From assembly GCA_044432975.1 (NCBI GenBank), contig JAWXUC010000005.1, forward strand, positions 67,093 through 131,092: a stretch of 64,000 bases of DNA. Reading direction: 5' to 3'. The position numbers were made by a program, and so were the translations under genes. This DNA is from JAWXUC01 sp044432975. Lineage in GTDB: Bacteria > Pseudomonadota > Alphaproteobacteria > RF32 > CAG-239. A model generated the notes under the pieces. That model was not told where the DNA came from, did no database searches, and saw nothing but the letters and a program-made list of their open reading frames with translations. This document shows, piece by piece, positions 1-8,513 of the stretch (the stretch's first letter is position 1; every line of letters starts with the position of its first letter).

Positions 1-12
1 TAGACAGAAAAA

Positions 13-318
13 ATGAATAAAGTTATAAAAAACCTTCAAGAAGGATGGTGGTTTGTTAAAGTAGAATGGCGTTTGTTATGGTTACTTATGCCAATAAGTT
101 TTATATTAAACTTAATTTTCTTAGCACTACTTTCATTTGGTGTTGAGAGTAATAAGCTTACTAATTTCACTAATTTCACCACATTATTTGCCCTTCTGGT
201 AACAATTTTATCAATAATGTGTTTTACCTGTGGTAATGATGATTGGAAATATCCTCGATATCCAATTGCCGTATGGAGCATTACAGTAATTCCATTATAC
301 ATCATTTTATTAATGTAA
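13..318 (+). CDS. Small integral membrane protein, unknown function
   Basis: A 101-residue protein that I do not recognise. It has a short basic, tryptophan-rich N-terminus (WWFVKVEWRLLWLL) and three hydrophobic stretches at about residues 20-45, 55-72 and 83-100, so it is probably a three-pass inner-membrane protein. No catalytic motif is visible. It stands alone at the window edge and is followed after 15 nt by a strong intrinsic terminator. The upstream 12 nt are too short to judge the promoter or ribosome site. Confidence 0.55.
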   Translation: MNKVIKNLQEGWWFVKVEWRLLWLLMPISFILNLIFLALLSFGVESNKLTNFTNFTTLFALLVTILSIMCFTCGNDDWKYPRYPIAVWSITVIPLYIILLM

Positions 319-333
319 CACCATTATGATGTA

Positions 334-371
334 CAAAAAATCCCTAAATCTTTTTGTTTTAGGGATTTTTT
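334..371 (+). terminator. Rho-independent terminator
   Basis: A 14-bp inverted repeat (AAAAAATCCCTAAA paired with TTTAGGGATTTTTT) with a short T-rich loop and flanking A and T runs lies just after the small membrane-protein gene. The A/T flanks make it usable on both strands. Confidence 0.85.
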
Positions 372-451
372 GTATTGTTTTGCAAAATATTCTAAATTTG
401 TTTACAAAATAAAAAAAGATATTAAACTCCTTTTAATTGAAGGAGTTTTTT

Positions 452-1519
452 ATGAACATTTTAACCACCCCAGTTTTAGAAGTTAATTTAGATAATATCT
501 GCAAAAATTATTTAAAGGTTTCAAGCTTAGCAAAAAAATCAATTGTTGCAGCCGTTGTAAAAGACAATGCTTATGGGCTTGGAGCGGTGGAAGTTGCAAA
601 AAAACTTTATCAAGATGCAGATTGTAAAACCTTTTTTGTAGCTCATGGTTTGGAGGGAGAAGAAATCGCTCCTCATGTTCCTAATAGTTCAATATATGTT
701 TTAAATGGCATTGGCGAAGATAGCTTAAAGAGTTTTCAAAACGCAAAATTAATCCCAGTTATTTCTTGCCTAGAGCAATTATCTTTTTGGCAACAAAATA
801 AAATAGACGGAATAAAGCCTGCAATTCAGGTTGAAACAGGACTTAATAGGCTTGGTTTTAGAGAAGAAGATTTAATGCAATTGTCATCATCAGATTTAAC
901 AGAGTTTTCTTTGGTTGTTTCTCATCTTGCTTGTGCAGATGAGGTTGGTCATGAATTAAATTACAAGCAGTTAAATGAACTAAATCGTTTGCAAGAAAAG
1001 TATTTTCCTAGTTTACCAATGTCTTTATCTGCCTCAGACGGAACTTTCTTAGGCATAGATTTTCAAAAAGACATTGTTAGATTAGGTGCAAGTTTATATG
1101 GTATAGACACTTCAATTATAGAAGAAAATAAAGTTTTGCCAGTTATTAACATTAAAGCTCCCGTACTTCAAATAGCTCGCTTAAAAGCAGGAGATAGCGT
1201 TGGCTATAACGCCACATATAAGGCATCTGAAAATAAAGATATTGCAATTTTGTCAATTGGTTATGGCGATGGCTTTCCAAGAAGCTTGTCAAACATCGGC
1301 AAAGTTTATTTTAATAATTCTGAAGCAAAAATATTGGGTAGAGTTTCTATGGATTGTATTGTTGTTGATGTTACTAATATTGACATAAAAGTTGGTGATT
1401 TTGCCAGCATTATAAATGACTTTTATACTGTTAATGATATAGCAAAAGATGCCCAAACCATAGGCTATGAAATAATCTCAAGATTGGGCACCCGTTTTAT
1501 AAAAAAATATATAATTTAA
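452..1519 (+). CDS. alr: Alanine racemase
   Basis: PLP-dependent enzyme that interconverts L- and D-alanine for peptidoglycan. The N-terminal barrel carries the PLP lysine in AAVVKDNAYGLG; the C-terminal domain carries the second catalytic tyrosine in SVGYNATYKA, plus SIGYGDGFPR and GRVSMDCIVVDV. Its 355 residues fit the family. The ATG at 452 is chosen because AAGGAG lies 7 nt upstream; an in-frame TTG at 437 would overlap that site. The Shine-Dalgarno sequence is the 3' arm of a small hairpin (AAACTCC at 424-430 with GGAGTTT at 441-447), so start-site masking is possible. Product feeds the Ddl encoded at 49.4-50.6 kb. Confidence 0.95.
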   Translation: MNILTTPVLEVNLDNICKNYLKVSSLAKKSIVAAVVKDNAYGLGAVEVAKKLYQDADCKTFFVAHGLEGEEIAPHVPNSSIYVLNGIGEDSLKSFQNAKLIPVISCLEQLSFWQQNKIDGIKPAIQVETGLNRLGFREEDLMQLSSSDLTEFSLVVSHLACADEVGHELNYKQLNELNRLQEKYFPSLPMSLSASDGTFLGIDFQKDIVRLGASLYGIDTSIIEENKVLPVINIKAPVLQIARLKAGDSVGYNATYKASENKDIAILSIGYGDGFPRSLSNIGKVYFNNSEAKILGRVSMDCIVVDVTNIDIKVGDFASIINDFYTVNDIAKDAQTIGYEIISRLGTRFIKKYII

Positions 1520-1525
1520 TCAAAA

Positions 1526-1551
1526 TGTAGGGGCGGATTCCATATCCGCCC
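1526..1551. repeat. tgtagggg-type dispersed palindrome
   Basis: The sequence tgtag is followed by an 8-bp inverted repeat (gggcggat / atccgccc). It belongs to a family of short palindromes also seen at about 11.3, 19.5, 34.8 and 43.3-43.4 kb, always between genes. It sits in the alr-gmk convergent gap and could also end transcription. Confidence 0.7.
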
Positions 1552-1561
1552 AATACGTTAT

Positions 1562-2221
1562 TTAAGAATTCTCAACTTCTTTAACAAGTTCTTTTACAAA
1601 CTTACCTAGTCCAACTTGACGAACTCTTTTCATGCGTTCCCCAGAAATAATTCTTTGAATTTTTTTAATTGTATCTTCTAAGTCAACATTAACAATCACA
1701 TAGTCAAATTCATTCCAGTGGCTGATTTTTTCTAAAATAATATTCATTCTTTGCTCAACAATTTCTGCTGAATCTGTTCCTCTATTTACAAGTCTTGTTT
1801 TTAATTCTTTTATTGATGGTGGCAACAAATAAATAGTAACAACATTTTCTTGTGCTTTTGTTTTCATTTGTCTTGCGCCTTGCCATTCCATATCAAATAA
1901 CACATCTTGCCCCACATTTATAAAGCTATCAACTTCAGATTTTAATGTACCGTATTTGCCACCATATTGGTTTATCACATGTTCATAAAAAGCATCTTCT
2001 TTTAATAAGTCATCATATTCTTTATCAGATAAAAAGAAATAATCTTGCCCATTAACTTCACCTTCTCTAGGTTTTCTAGTTGTTGCAGAAACAGACCATT
2101 TAATATTTTCATCTCTTTTCAATATTTCTTTACATATTGTGCCTTTGCCGATTCCTGAAGGTCCTTCAATAATAAACATTGCACCTTTTCTAACTTTTCT
2201 TAACTGTTCTATTATTTCCAT
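1562..2221 (-). CDS. gmk: Guanylate kinase
   Basis: Phosphorylates GMP to GDP with ATP in the cytoplasm. The 219-residue protein has the P-loop in GPSGIGKGT near residues 20-28, the GMP-binding segment SATTRKPREGEVNGQDYFF, and the later NRGTDSAEIVEQRM lid region typical of Gmk. The P-loop ends in GKGT rather than the more usual GKSS, a tolerated change. An AGGA motif upstream of the ATG supports this start. It is convergent with alr and divergent from the SDR gene. Confidence 0.95.
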   Translation of the reverse strand: MEIIEQLRKVRKGAMFIIEGPSGIGKGTICKEILKRDENIKWSVSATTRKPREGEVNGQDYFFLSDKEYDDLLKEDAFYEHVINQYGGKYGTLKSEVDSFINVGQDVLFDMEWQGARQMKTKAQENVVTIYLLPPSIKELKTRLVNRGTDSAEIVEQRMNIILEKISHWNEFDYVIVNVDLEDTIKKIQRIISGERMKRVRQVGLGKFVKELVKEVENS

Positions 2222-2290
2222 TGTTTTTTTCCTGTTAAATTAAAAATTTTCGTTTATTATAAAATCAAAAGGTTAAAAAGGATTAAAGAA

Positions 2291-3043
2291 ATGACAAATA
2301 TTTTAATTACAGGTGCATCATCAGGTATTGGAGAAGCTTTAGCATATTATTATTCAAAATATTCTTACAATACTTTATTTTTAAGCGGCAGAAATGCAGA
2401 ACGCTTAAATGCGGTTGTTCAAAAATGCAAAGAATTTGGCGCAACTGTTGAAGGTAATGTCATTGATGTTAATTCAAAAGCAATGATGCAAGTTTGGATA
2501 GAAGAGTGTCATGCTAAAGCACCATTAAACTTGGTTATTGCAAATGCTGGAGTTTCAACCGATGATGATGAAGATGTAGATGCAATGTACAGAACTTTTG
2601 AAACCAATGTAACTGGTGTCTTAAATACAATTTTACCAACATTAGAACTATATAAAAAAGAAACTTACAAACATCGCCAAATTGCTGTAGTTAGTTCAAT
2701 CGCAGCATATTATCCAATGCCACAATGCCCTGCATATTCAGCTTCAAAAGCTTGTGTAAAGTCATTAACATTATCTTTTAGAGAGCGTTATAAAAAAACA
2801 GGAATAAAGTTTAATGTTATTTGCCCAGGATTTGTAAGGTCTCGCATAACAGATAAAAACACTTGTCCAATGCCATTTTTTATGGAAGCAAATGATAGTG
2901 CAAAAAAAATAGTTAGTGGTTTGGTTAGAAACAAAAGCATAATAGCTTTTCCTTGGCAGTTGTATGGTCTTATGGGTTTAATTTCAGCTCTTCCTCATTG
3001 CGTAACAAGCTTTTTTATGGATTTATTGCCAAAGAAAAATTAA
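2291..3043 (+). CDS. Short-chain dehydrogenase/reductase
   Basis: NAD(P)-dependent oxidoreductase of the classical SDR family, 250 residues. The Rossmann glycine motif is TGASSGIG at residues 7-14, followed by NAG (IANAGVS) and the catalytic Ser...Tyr-x-x-x-Lys in VSSIAAYY and YSASK. A Rossmann fold fills nearly the whole chain. The substrate cannot be read from the sequence. AAAGGA upstream supports the ATG. Its stop overlaps the stop of the convergent prmC by three bases. Confidence 0.88.
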   Translation: MTNILITGASSGIGEALAYYYSKYSYNTLFLSGRNAERLNAVVQKCKEFGATVEGNVIDVNSKAMMQVWIEECHAKAPLNLVIANAGVSTDDDEDVDAMYRTFETNVTGVLNTILPTLELYKKETYKHRQIAVVSSIAAYYPMPQCPAYSASKACVKSLTLSFRERYKKTGIKFNVICPGFVRSRITDKNTCPMPFFMEANDSAKKIVSGLVRNKSIIAFPWQLYGLMGLISALPHCVTSFFMDLLPKKN

Positions 3044-3771
3044 TTGTCTATTTTAAACACCAAACAACGATTTATTCCTGATAAGTCTTTTATTGTTTTT
3101 ATCAATTTATAATCAGAAAAGATTTTGATAACATCATCATTTTGATCGTAACCAATTTCAAGATAAATTCTTCCGTTTTCATTAAGCAAATTTTTTGCAA
3201 TTTTTGCAATTTGACGATAATCCCTAAGTCCGTCTTCTCCTCCATCAAGCGCAAGCATAGGGTCATATTTCTTTACTCCAATATCAAGAGTAGGAATAAC
3301 ATCAGATTTTATATAAGGAGGATTTGATGTTATAATATCAAACTTTTTATTTACTTGTAGGTCAAACCAAGAAGCATTAATAAATTCAGTTCTATCAAGC
3401 AGATTTAATTTTTGTGCATTTTGTTTGGCAATGTTTAATGCTTTTTCAGATATATCTACTCCGATTCCATTGAGATTTTTTACATCAGCTAAAATTGATA
3501 GCAAAATACAACCACTACCTAGCCCTAAGTCTAAAATGCTTTTTGCATTTGATGTAAAAGCAAAATTTATTGCATCTTCAACAAGACATTCTGTGTCAGG
3601 TCTAGGGGTTAAAACATCTTCAGATACAATAAAGTCATGCTTATAAAAACCACGTTCTCCAATGATTTTATCAACGGGTTTTCCATTTTCTTTTTCTTTT
3701 ATTAAGTTGCTTAAATTAAGGTTGTTTTTTGTTGCAAACTCTTTTAATAAATTATCTTCCAGCCTGCTCAT
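3040..3771 (-). CDS. prmC: Peptide chain release factor N5-glutamine methyltransferase
   Basis: SAM-dependent enzyme that methylates the GGQ glutamine of release factors. The 243-residue protein shows motif I (LDLGLGSGCILLSIL) and the diagnostic NPPY (TSNPPYIKS) with the aromatic/Asn methyl-acceptor pocket; EDVLTPRPDTECLVE is also typical of HemK/PrmC. It is a little shorter than the usual 270-290 residues, mainly in the N-terminal domain. It is last in a row rpoH, small ORF, prmC, and its start overlaps the small ORF by 20 nt, so the three are probably co-transcribed. No prfA is adjacent. Confidence 0.92.
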   Translation of the reverse strand: MSRLEDNLLKEFATKNNLNLSNLIKEKENGKPVDKIIGERGFYKHDFIVSEDVLTPRPDTECLVEDAINFAFTSNAKSILDLGLGSGCILLSILADVKNLNGIGVDISEKALNIAKQNAQKLNLLDRTEFINASWFDLQVNKKFDIITSNPPYIKSDVIPTLDIGVKKYDPMLALDGGEDGLRDYRQIAKIAKNLLNENGRIYLEIGYDQNDDVIKIFSDYKLIKTIKDLSGINRCLVFKIDN

Positions 3772-3937
3772 CTAAATTTTTTCTATAAGTTGAGAAGCTT
3801 ATTGGACAAGAGTTTTCATTGCAGAAGCTTTCAATGCGTTTTGCCATTCTATGTTTAAAATCGGCTAATTTATCATCCGTTTTGTCAGGTGTAATATCAC
3901 CATCTTCACAAGAGATGTTATCTGTAGTTTGTCCCAT
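3752..3937 (-). CDS. Small acidic protein between rpoH and prmC, unknown
   Basis: A 61-residue protein without recognised domain. The N-terminal half is acidic (DNISCEDGDITPDKTDD); the C-terminal half is basic (FKHRMAKRIESF) and has two cysteines (FCNENSCPISF). It starts one base after the rpoH stop and runs 20 nt into prmC, which argues for a real, translationally coupled gene. No function can be assigned. Confidence 0.55.
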   Translation of the reverse strand: MGQTTDNISCEDGDITPDKTDDKLADFKHRMAKRIESFCNENSCPISFSTYRKNLDEQAGR

Positions 3938-3938
3938 T

Positions 3939-4826
3939 TTAAGCTTCCTTTTTATTTTTGATTATTTCAGAGAGTTTCTCAAACGCTTTTTTTTCAATTT
4001 GACGCACTCTTTCTCTAGAGACATTTAATTCTGCCCCCAGTTCTTCTAATGTTGCAGGATTATCCATTAACATTCTTTTTTTTATGATGAATTGTTCTCT
4101 TTCGTTTAATTGTTTAAGTGCAGAATAAACAAGTTTTGATTTGTTTATAGCTTCTTCTTTAGCAATAAACTTATTTTCTAAATTTGCTTTTCCATCAACT
4201 AATGTGTCCATAAGCTCCAAATCATCTTCATTACCAATTTTAGTATTAAGAGAAGTATCACCATTAATTCTGGCATTCATTTCTATAACTTCTGCTTCTG
4301 TAACATTAAGTCTGTATGCAATTTCTGCAATATCAGAATCTTCTAAAGATTTTTTGTGATAAAGCCCTAATTTAGCTTTTATTTTGTTAAGATTGTAAAA
4401 TAACTTTTTATGAGCAACTTTTGTGCCGAGCTTAACTAAAGACCAAGATTTTAATACAAAATCATTTAATGATGCTTTAATCCACCACATTGCATAAGTT
4501 GAAAATCTAACAGCTTTTGACAAGTCAAAACTTTTTAATGCTTGCATAAGGCCAAGATTGGCCTCAGAAATTAGGTCAGCAATATTTAAGCCATAATGAC
4601 GGTATCCAAAGGCCATTTTTGCTGCCAATCTTAAATGAGACACAACAATTTGTTGCGCTGCATTAACGTCATCGCTTTCTTTATATGAAGTTAAAAGTTC
4701 TTGCTCTTTTTCTGCTGATAAAAGTGGAATTTTTTTAATTTGCTCTAAATAAAATCCCAAACTGTTTTCTTCTACCAAAACAGGCAAATTATTTTTGCTA
4801 GAACTCACAACTAAAGAACTGCTCAC
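3939..4826 (-). CDS. rpoH: RNA polymerase sigma-32 (heat shock sigma factor)
   Basis: Group 3 sigma factor of 295 residues that directs RNA polymerase to heat-shock promoters. Region 2 is clear (ADLISEANLGLMQALKSF and VRFSTYAMWWIKASLNDF), the RpoH-specific box follows (KKLFYNLNKIK), and region 4 ends with a helix-turn-helix (TLEELGAELNVSRERVRQIE). The start is GTG, 7 nt after AAGGAG. A sigma-70-like promoter lies just upstream. It is the first gene of the rpoH, small ORF, prmC row. Confidence 0.93.
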   Translation of the reverse strand: MSSSLVVSSSKNNLPVLVEENSLGFYLEQIKKIPLLSAEKEQELLTSYKESDDVNAAQQIVVSHLRLAAKMAFGYRHYGLNIADLISEANLGLMQALKSFDLSKAVRFSTYAMWWIKASLNDFVLKSWSLVKLGTKVAHKKLFYNLNKIKAKLGLYHKKSLEDSDIAEIAYRLNVTEAEVIEMNARINGDTSLNTKIGNEDDLELMDTLVDGKANLENKFIAKEEAINKSKLVYSALKQLNEREQFIIKKRMLMDNPATLEELGAELNVSRERVRQIEKKAFEKLSEIIKNKKEA

Positions 4827-4846
4827 TATTAAATCTCCTTAAATAT

Positions 4847-4875
4847 AATATAGCATTTATTTTCTTTTTTTTCAA
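4847..4875 (-). promoter_or_regulatory. Sigma-70-type promoter of rpoH
   Basis: On the minus strand TTGAAA (4870-4875) and TATATT (4847-4852) are separated by exactly 17 bp. The predicted start of transcription falls a few bases before the AAGGAG of rpoH, leaving a very short leader, so there is no room for a folded RNA thermometer. Confidence 0.6.
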
Positions 4876-4927
4876 CGAAGGAAAGACCTTTATACACTAT
4901 TTTTTATTTAAAATCAAGTATTAAATT

Positions 4928-4966
4928 AAAAGACCTATATGAGCATGTGTCATATAGGTCTTTTTT
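4928..4966. terminator. Bidirectional intrinsic terminator
   Basis: Inverted repeat GACCTATATGA / TCATATAGGTC flanked by A-run and T-run. It serves the 4965-5348 gene on the minus strand directly after its stop, and would also stop plus-strand transcription. Confidence 0.8.
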
Positions 4967-5348
4967 AAATAATTTGTTCAGGCAGAAGCTCTTTGATTAT
5001 TGGCAGATAAACATTGCTATATGCAGGATAAAACTTCTGAAGAGTTTCATAAGCATTTAATTGTTTATCAGGTTTTGTTAGTCGAGCGCATTCCCAGTCA
5101 ATAACAGTTTCAATCAAGTCTTCTCGAGTCTTTTTTAAGCCGCTTCTCACATGATGAGCATTGTTTAGTCTGTGCCTCTCAGATATTTTTTTTAATGGTA
5201 GATGCCAATAAAAAACATACATTAAAAGCTTGTCCAAATCATGTAGATAGCCTCTTAGATTGTTTTTGCCACAAAGTTTTTTTTGTGTTTGCAAAAAAGC
5301 AATTTTATGCTTAAAGGTGTAAGCAATTCTTTTTAGTCTTTTTTTCAT
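4965..5348 (-). CDS. DUF5662-like catalytic-looking small protein
   Basis: A 127-residue, strongly basic protein. The conserved-looking residues are HDLDKLL (about 37-43), the HH pair in NNAHHVRSG and DWECARL near residues 88-94. This HDxxK...HH...WE pattern resembles the DUF5662 family, whose function is not established and which may bind metal. The C-terminal part (FYPAYSNVYLPIIKELLP) looks like a helical tail. It stands alone between terminators. The family call is from memory of the motif pattern and moderately secure. Confidence 0.6.
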   Translation of the reverse strand: MKKRLKRIAYTFKHKIAFLQTQKKLCGKNNLRGYLHDLDKLLMYVFYWHLPLKKISERHRLNNAHHVRSGLKKTREDLIETVIDWECARLTKPDKQLNAYETLQKFYPAYSNVYLPIIKELLPEQII

Positions 5349-5409
5349 ATAATTTAAGTTTAATTTATTTTATAACTAAATATATTCTACTCAGTTTTTT
5401 AATGCAACA

Positions 5410-5437
5410 AAAAAGAGCCAGAAAACCTGACTCTTTA
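5410..5437 (-). terminator. Terminator of rubrerythrin gene
   Basis: On the minus strand AAAGAGTCAG, a TTTT-containing loop and CTGGCTCTTT form a 10-bp stem with one mismatch, followed by a T run. It lies about 18 nt after the rbr stop. Confidence 0.75.
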
Positions 5438-5454
5438 AAAAGTAATTTTTACAA

Positions 5455-5994
5455 TTAGTAATTTACTTTGTGTTCAAAGAAGTAAGAACGAGGGTGATCG
5501 CACACAGGGCAAATTTCTGGAGGTTGATTTCCTTCAAAATGGTGTCCGCAGTTACCGCATTCCCAAACAACTTTTTCTTCACGTTCAAAAACTTTTTCAC
5601 CTTTAACTTTTTCAAGCAATGCTTTGTATCTTTCTTCGTGATGTTTTTCAATTTTTGCAACAGCTTCAAACAAATAAGCAATTTTATCAAAACCTTCTTC
5701 TTTTGCATCTTTTGCCATAGTTGCATACATATCTGTCCATTCATAGTTTTCACCAGCAGCAGCATCTTCTAAGTTTGCTACAGTTGCAGGAACAGCGCCG
5801 TCATGCAAAAGTTTAAACCACATTTTAGCATGTTCTTTTTCATTATTTGCTGTTTGTTCAAAAATTTCTGCAATTTGGTTATAACCTTCTTTTTTAGCTT
5901 TAGCAGCATAATAAGTATATTTATTACGAGCTTGCGATTCGCCAGCAAAAGCGTCCATTAAATTTTTCTCAGTCTTAGAACCTTTAAGATTCAT
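5455..5994 (-). CDS. rbr: Rubrerythrin
   Basis: Non-heme di-iron peroxidase that reduces hydrogen peroxide in anaerobes and microaerophiles. The N-terminal four-helix ferritin-like domain carries paired ExxH sequences (NNEKEHAKMW and VAKIEKHHEERY); the C-terminal rubredoxin-like domain has the four iron cysteines in CGNCGHHF and CPVCDHP. Its 179 residues fit a normal rubrerythrin. It is divergent from the flavodiiron gene at 6099, a common pairing for oxygen detoxification. Both start sites have good purine-rich ribosome sites. Confidence 0.95.
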   Translation of the reverse strand: MNLKGSKTEKNLMDAFAGESQARNKYTYYAAKAKKEGYNQIAEIFEQTANNEKEHAKMWFKLLHDGAVPATVANLEDAAAGENYEWTDMYATMAKDAKEEGFDKIAYLFEAVAKIEKHHEERYKALLEKVKGEKVFEREEKVVWECGNCGHHFEGNQPPEICPVCDHPRSYFFEHKVNY

Positions 5995-6098
5995 GTCTTT
6001 TCTCCTTGTTTGATTATTGTTGTTTATATTATAGGAATTTAAAATTAAGATTGCAAATTATTTTTTTAAAGATATATCTAACTCAAAGGAGAAATAAC

Positions 6099-7271
6099 AT
6101 GATTGAAATTAAAGAAAATATATATGCAGTTGGTGTTAAAGATTGGGATATCAAAGAGTTTCACGGGTACAGTACTCCCAAAGGTGCAACTTATAATTCA
6201 TATTTAATTATGGGTGAAAAAATTGTTTTGATTGACGGTGTTAAAAAGAAATTTTCTGACGAACATATTAAAAATATTTCAGAAATTGTTGATCCATCAA
6301 AAATTGATTATGTTATTGTAAATCACGTAGAACAAGATCATTCTGGTAATGTTCCAGAAATCATGAAGCTTGCAAAAAATGCAAAAATCATTACAAACGG
6401 TGCTGCAAAAATGGCTTTAGAAGCTCATTTTGATACAACAGGTTGGGAATATGAAATTATAAAAAGTACAGAAACTTTCAAAGCTGGTGATAAAACTTTT
6501 GCATTTTTATGCACTCCATTATTACATTGGCCAGATTCTATGATGACATATTTGGCAGAAGATAAAGTTTTGTTCTCAAATGACGGATTCGGACAACACT
6601 TCTGTTCAGAAAAAACTTATGTTTCAGAAGAAAAATTAGAAGATGTCTTGTATGAAGCAAAAAAATATTATGCAAATATTTTATACCTATATGCCAATCA
6701 AGCAAAAACAGCATTGAAAAACGCGGGTGATTTGGGGTTAGATATAGAAATGATAGCTTCATCTCATGGTTTAATCTGGCGTGGAAAAGAAGAAGTTTCT
6801 ACAATCTTAAATTTATATAGCAAATGGGCAAGCGGTCAAGATGAAGGCAAAGCTCTTGTTGTTTTCGATTCTATGTGGGGCGCAACAGAGACTTTAGCAA
6901 ATACTATTGCAGATGAGTTAAAAGCAAACAATGTAAAAACTCAAATGTTTAATTTATCAGAATACCACATATCAGAAATCATTCCAGAATTTTTAGATGC
7001 AAAATATATTTGCATTGGCAACCCAACACTTAACAATGAGTTGTTTCCAAGAGTAGCACAATTTGTAACATATATGAAGGGCTTAAAGCCTCTTAATAAA
7101 AAGGGTTTGGCGTTTGGTTCTTATGGTTGGAAGCCAGGAGTTGTAAAACAACTTCAAGAAATCTTTGAAGGTCTAGGCTGGGAAACCGTATCTCCTTTTG
7201 AAGAAAAATATACCCCTAAAACTGCAGATTTAGAAAGCTTAAAACAAAGAGTTCAAGAGCTTATAAAATAA
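6099..7271 (+). CDS. fprA: Flavodiiron protein (oxygen/NO reductase)
   Basis: Cytoplasmic enzyme reducing O2 to water and/or NO to N2O. The N-terminal beta-lactamase-like domain holds the di-iron ligands in NHVEQDHSGN (H76, E78, D80, H81), the later LLHWPDSMM, FSNDGFGQHF and SSHGLIW; from about residue 255 a flavodoxin domain begins (ALVVFDSMWGATETLA). The 390-residue length is the basic form without extra rubredoxin or NADH-oxidase domains. ATG at 6099 follows AAAGGAG; the reading frame is open 31 codons further upstream without a ribosome site. It is divergent from rbr, the likely partner in oxygen defence. Confidence 0.94.
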   Translation: MIEIKENIYAVGVKDWDIKEFHGYSTPKGATYNSYLIMGEKIVLIDGVKKKFSDEHIKNISEIVDPSKIDYVIVNHVEQDHSGNVPEIMKLAKNAKIITNGAAKMALEAHFDTTGWEYEIIKSTETFKAGDKTFAFLCTPLLHWPDSMMTYLAEDKVLFSNDGFGQHFCSEKTYVSEEKLEDVLYEAKKYYANILYLYANQAKTALKNAGDLGLDIEMIASSHGLIWRGKEEVSTILNLYSKWASGQDEGKALVVFDSMWGATETLANTIADELKANNVKTQMFNLSEYHISEIIPEFLDAKYICIGNPTLNNELFPRVAQFVTYMKGLKPLNKKGLAFGSYGWKPGVVKQLQEIFEGLGWETVSPFEEKYTPKTADLESLKQRVQELIK

Positions 7272-7272
7272 G

Positions 7273-7300
7273 TAGACAGATAAAAAAACTTTTTTATAAT
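7273..7300 (+). promoter_or_regulatory. Promoter giving a probably leaderless sucC-like mRNA
   Basis: TAGACA (7273-7278) and TATAAT (7295-7300) are 16 bp apart. The ATG of the sucC-like gene begins at 7308, only 7 nt after the -10 box, where transcription should begin. No Shine-Dalgarno sequence precedes that ATG. Confidence 0.6.
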
Positions 7301-7307
7301 AGACCTC

Positions 7308-8513
7308 ATGAATATACACGAGTATCAGGCAAAAAAACTGTTAAGCTCTTATGGAATTAATGTTCCACGAGGGATGGTGGCTTATACTCCGCTTGAAGCT
7401 AAAAGAGTTGCAAATATTGTTTCTGTCAGAGGCCCTTGGATGTTAAAATCTCAAATCCAATCAGGTAGCAGAAACCATGGCCATTTTTTAGAAAAAGATG
7501 CAGGCAAAAAAGGTGGAATTAGAAAAATAAAATCTAAAAAAGAAATTTTAGAAAATGCCAAACAAATGTTAGGCTCAACATTGGTTACATCTCAAACAGG
7601 CGCTAAAGGCAAGCTTGTTAGCAAAATTTATATAGAACATTTTGTAAAGGTTTCAAAAATTTTCTATTTTGCAGTTGCTATAGATAGAAGCTTGGCAAAA
7701 TTAACCATGCTCATAGCCCATTCTGGAGATACTCCAATTACAGAAATCTTAAAGAATGATGCAAAAAAAATTTTAAGAATACATTTAGGGTTAAAAGATG
7801 CGGTTGATAGCGAGCAAATTTATTCTATCTTAAATTATTTAAAACTAGATGAAAAATGTTATAAAGGGTTTGAATCTTTTATAAATAATATAACTCGTTT
7901 CTTTTTAGAAAAAGATGCTTCTATGCTAGAGATAAATCCTTTAGGTCTGCAAAATAATAATAGCTTAATTGCTTTAGATGCAAAAATGTCTTTTGATGAT
8001 AACGCAATGTATCGTCAAGCAGATGTGAAAATATTGCAAGATGATTATGAAGAAGATGAACGCAGTTTAGACGCTGCCAAATATGGGTTTGGTTATGGTC
8101 AGTTTAATGAAGGTTCTGTTGGTTGCATTGTTAACGGAGATGGACTTGCGTTAAGTGTGATGGATTTATTAAAGTCAAAGGGATATAGCGCAACATGCTT
8201 TTTGAATGTTAAAGGTGGTGTAGATAAAGATAAAATAGCCTCTGGTATAAAGGTTATTGTTACCAATCCTCGTGTTGAAGGTATTTTCATTAATATTTTG
8301 GGTGGCTTTGTTAGATGTGATTTAATCGCAGAAGGTATTGTTTCTGCTGCATCAGAAGTTGGTCTTAATGTTCCTTTAGTTGTTAGATTTGAGGGAACAA
8401 ACAAAGATGAAGCAATAGAGACATTGCGATTATCAGGTCTTCCAATAACAATTGCTAATAGTGAAGAAGATGGCGCAAGTCGTTTAATCTCAGCAATGGA
8501 GGAGATTACTTAA
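7308..8513 (+). CDS. Succinyl-CoA synthetase beta-subunit-like protein (divergent)
   Basis: ATP-grasp protein of 401 residues, collinear with SucC. It keeps the N-terminal MNIHEYQAKKLL, the metal-site MLEINPL and LDAK, and NILGGFVRCDL and VVRFEGTN of the ligase domain. It departs from SucC in the nucleotide loop: SGSRNHGHFLEKDAGKKGG replaces the usual AGGRGKAGG, HSGDTPITEI replaces the GGVxIE segment, and VKGG replaces VGGG. The next gene encodes the matching alpha subunit with a lost phospho-histidine, so normal ADP-forming succinyl-CoA chemistry is doubtful. The genes overlap by one base. Initiation is probably leaderless. A housekeeping sucCD may exist elsewhere. Confidence 0.75.
   Translation: MNIHEYQAKKLLSSYGINVPRGMVAYTPLEAKRVANIVSVRGPWMLKSQIQSGSRNHGHFLEKDAGKKGGIRKIKSKKEILENAKQMLGSTLVTSQTGAKGKLVSKIYIEHFVKVSKIFYFAVAIDRSLAKLTMLIAHSGDTPITEILKNDAKKILRIHLGLKDAVDSEQIYSILNYLKLDEKCYKGFESFINNITRFFLEKDASMLEINPLGLQNNNSLIALDAKMSFDDNAMYRQADVKILQDDYEEDERSLDAAKYGFGYGQFNEGSVGCIVNGDGLALSVMDLLKSKGYSATCFLNVKGGVDKDKIASGIKVIVTNPRVEGIFINILGGFVRCDLIAEGIVSAASEVGLNVPLVVRFEGTNKDEAIETLRLSGLPITIANSEEDGASRLISAMEEIT

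Noticed and set aside
6006..6098. N-terminal extension of the flavodiiron protein
   Set aside because: The upstream start has no ribosome site, and the extension is not family-like; AAAGGAG precedes ATG 6099.
5995..6098. PerR or Fur box between rbr and fprA
   Set aside because: The gap is AT-rich, but I see no convincing palindromic operator match.
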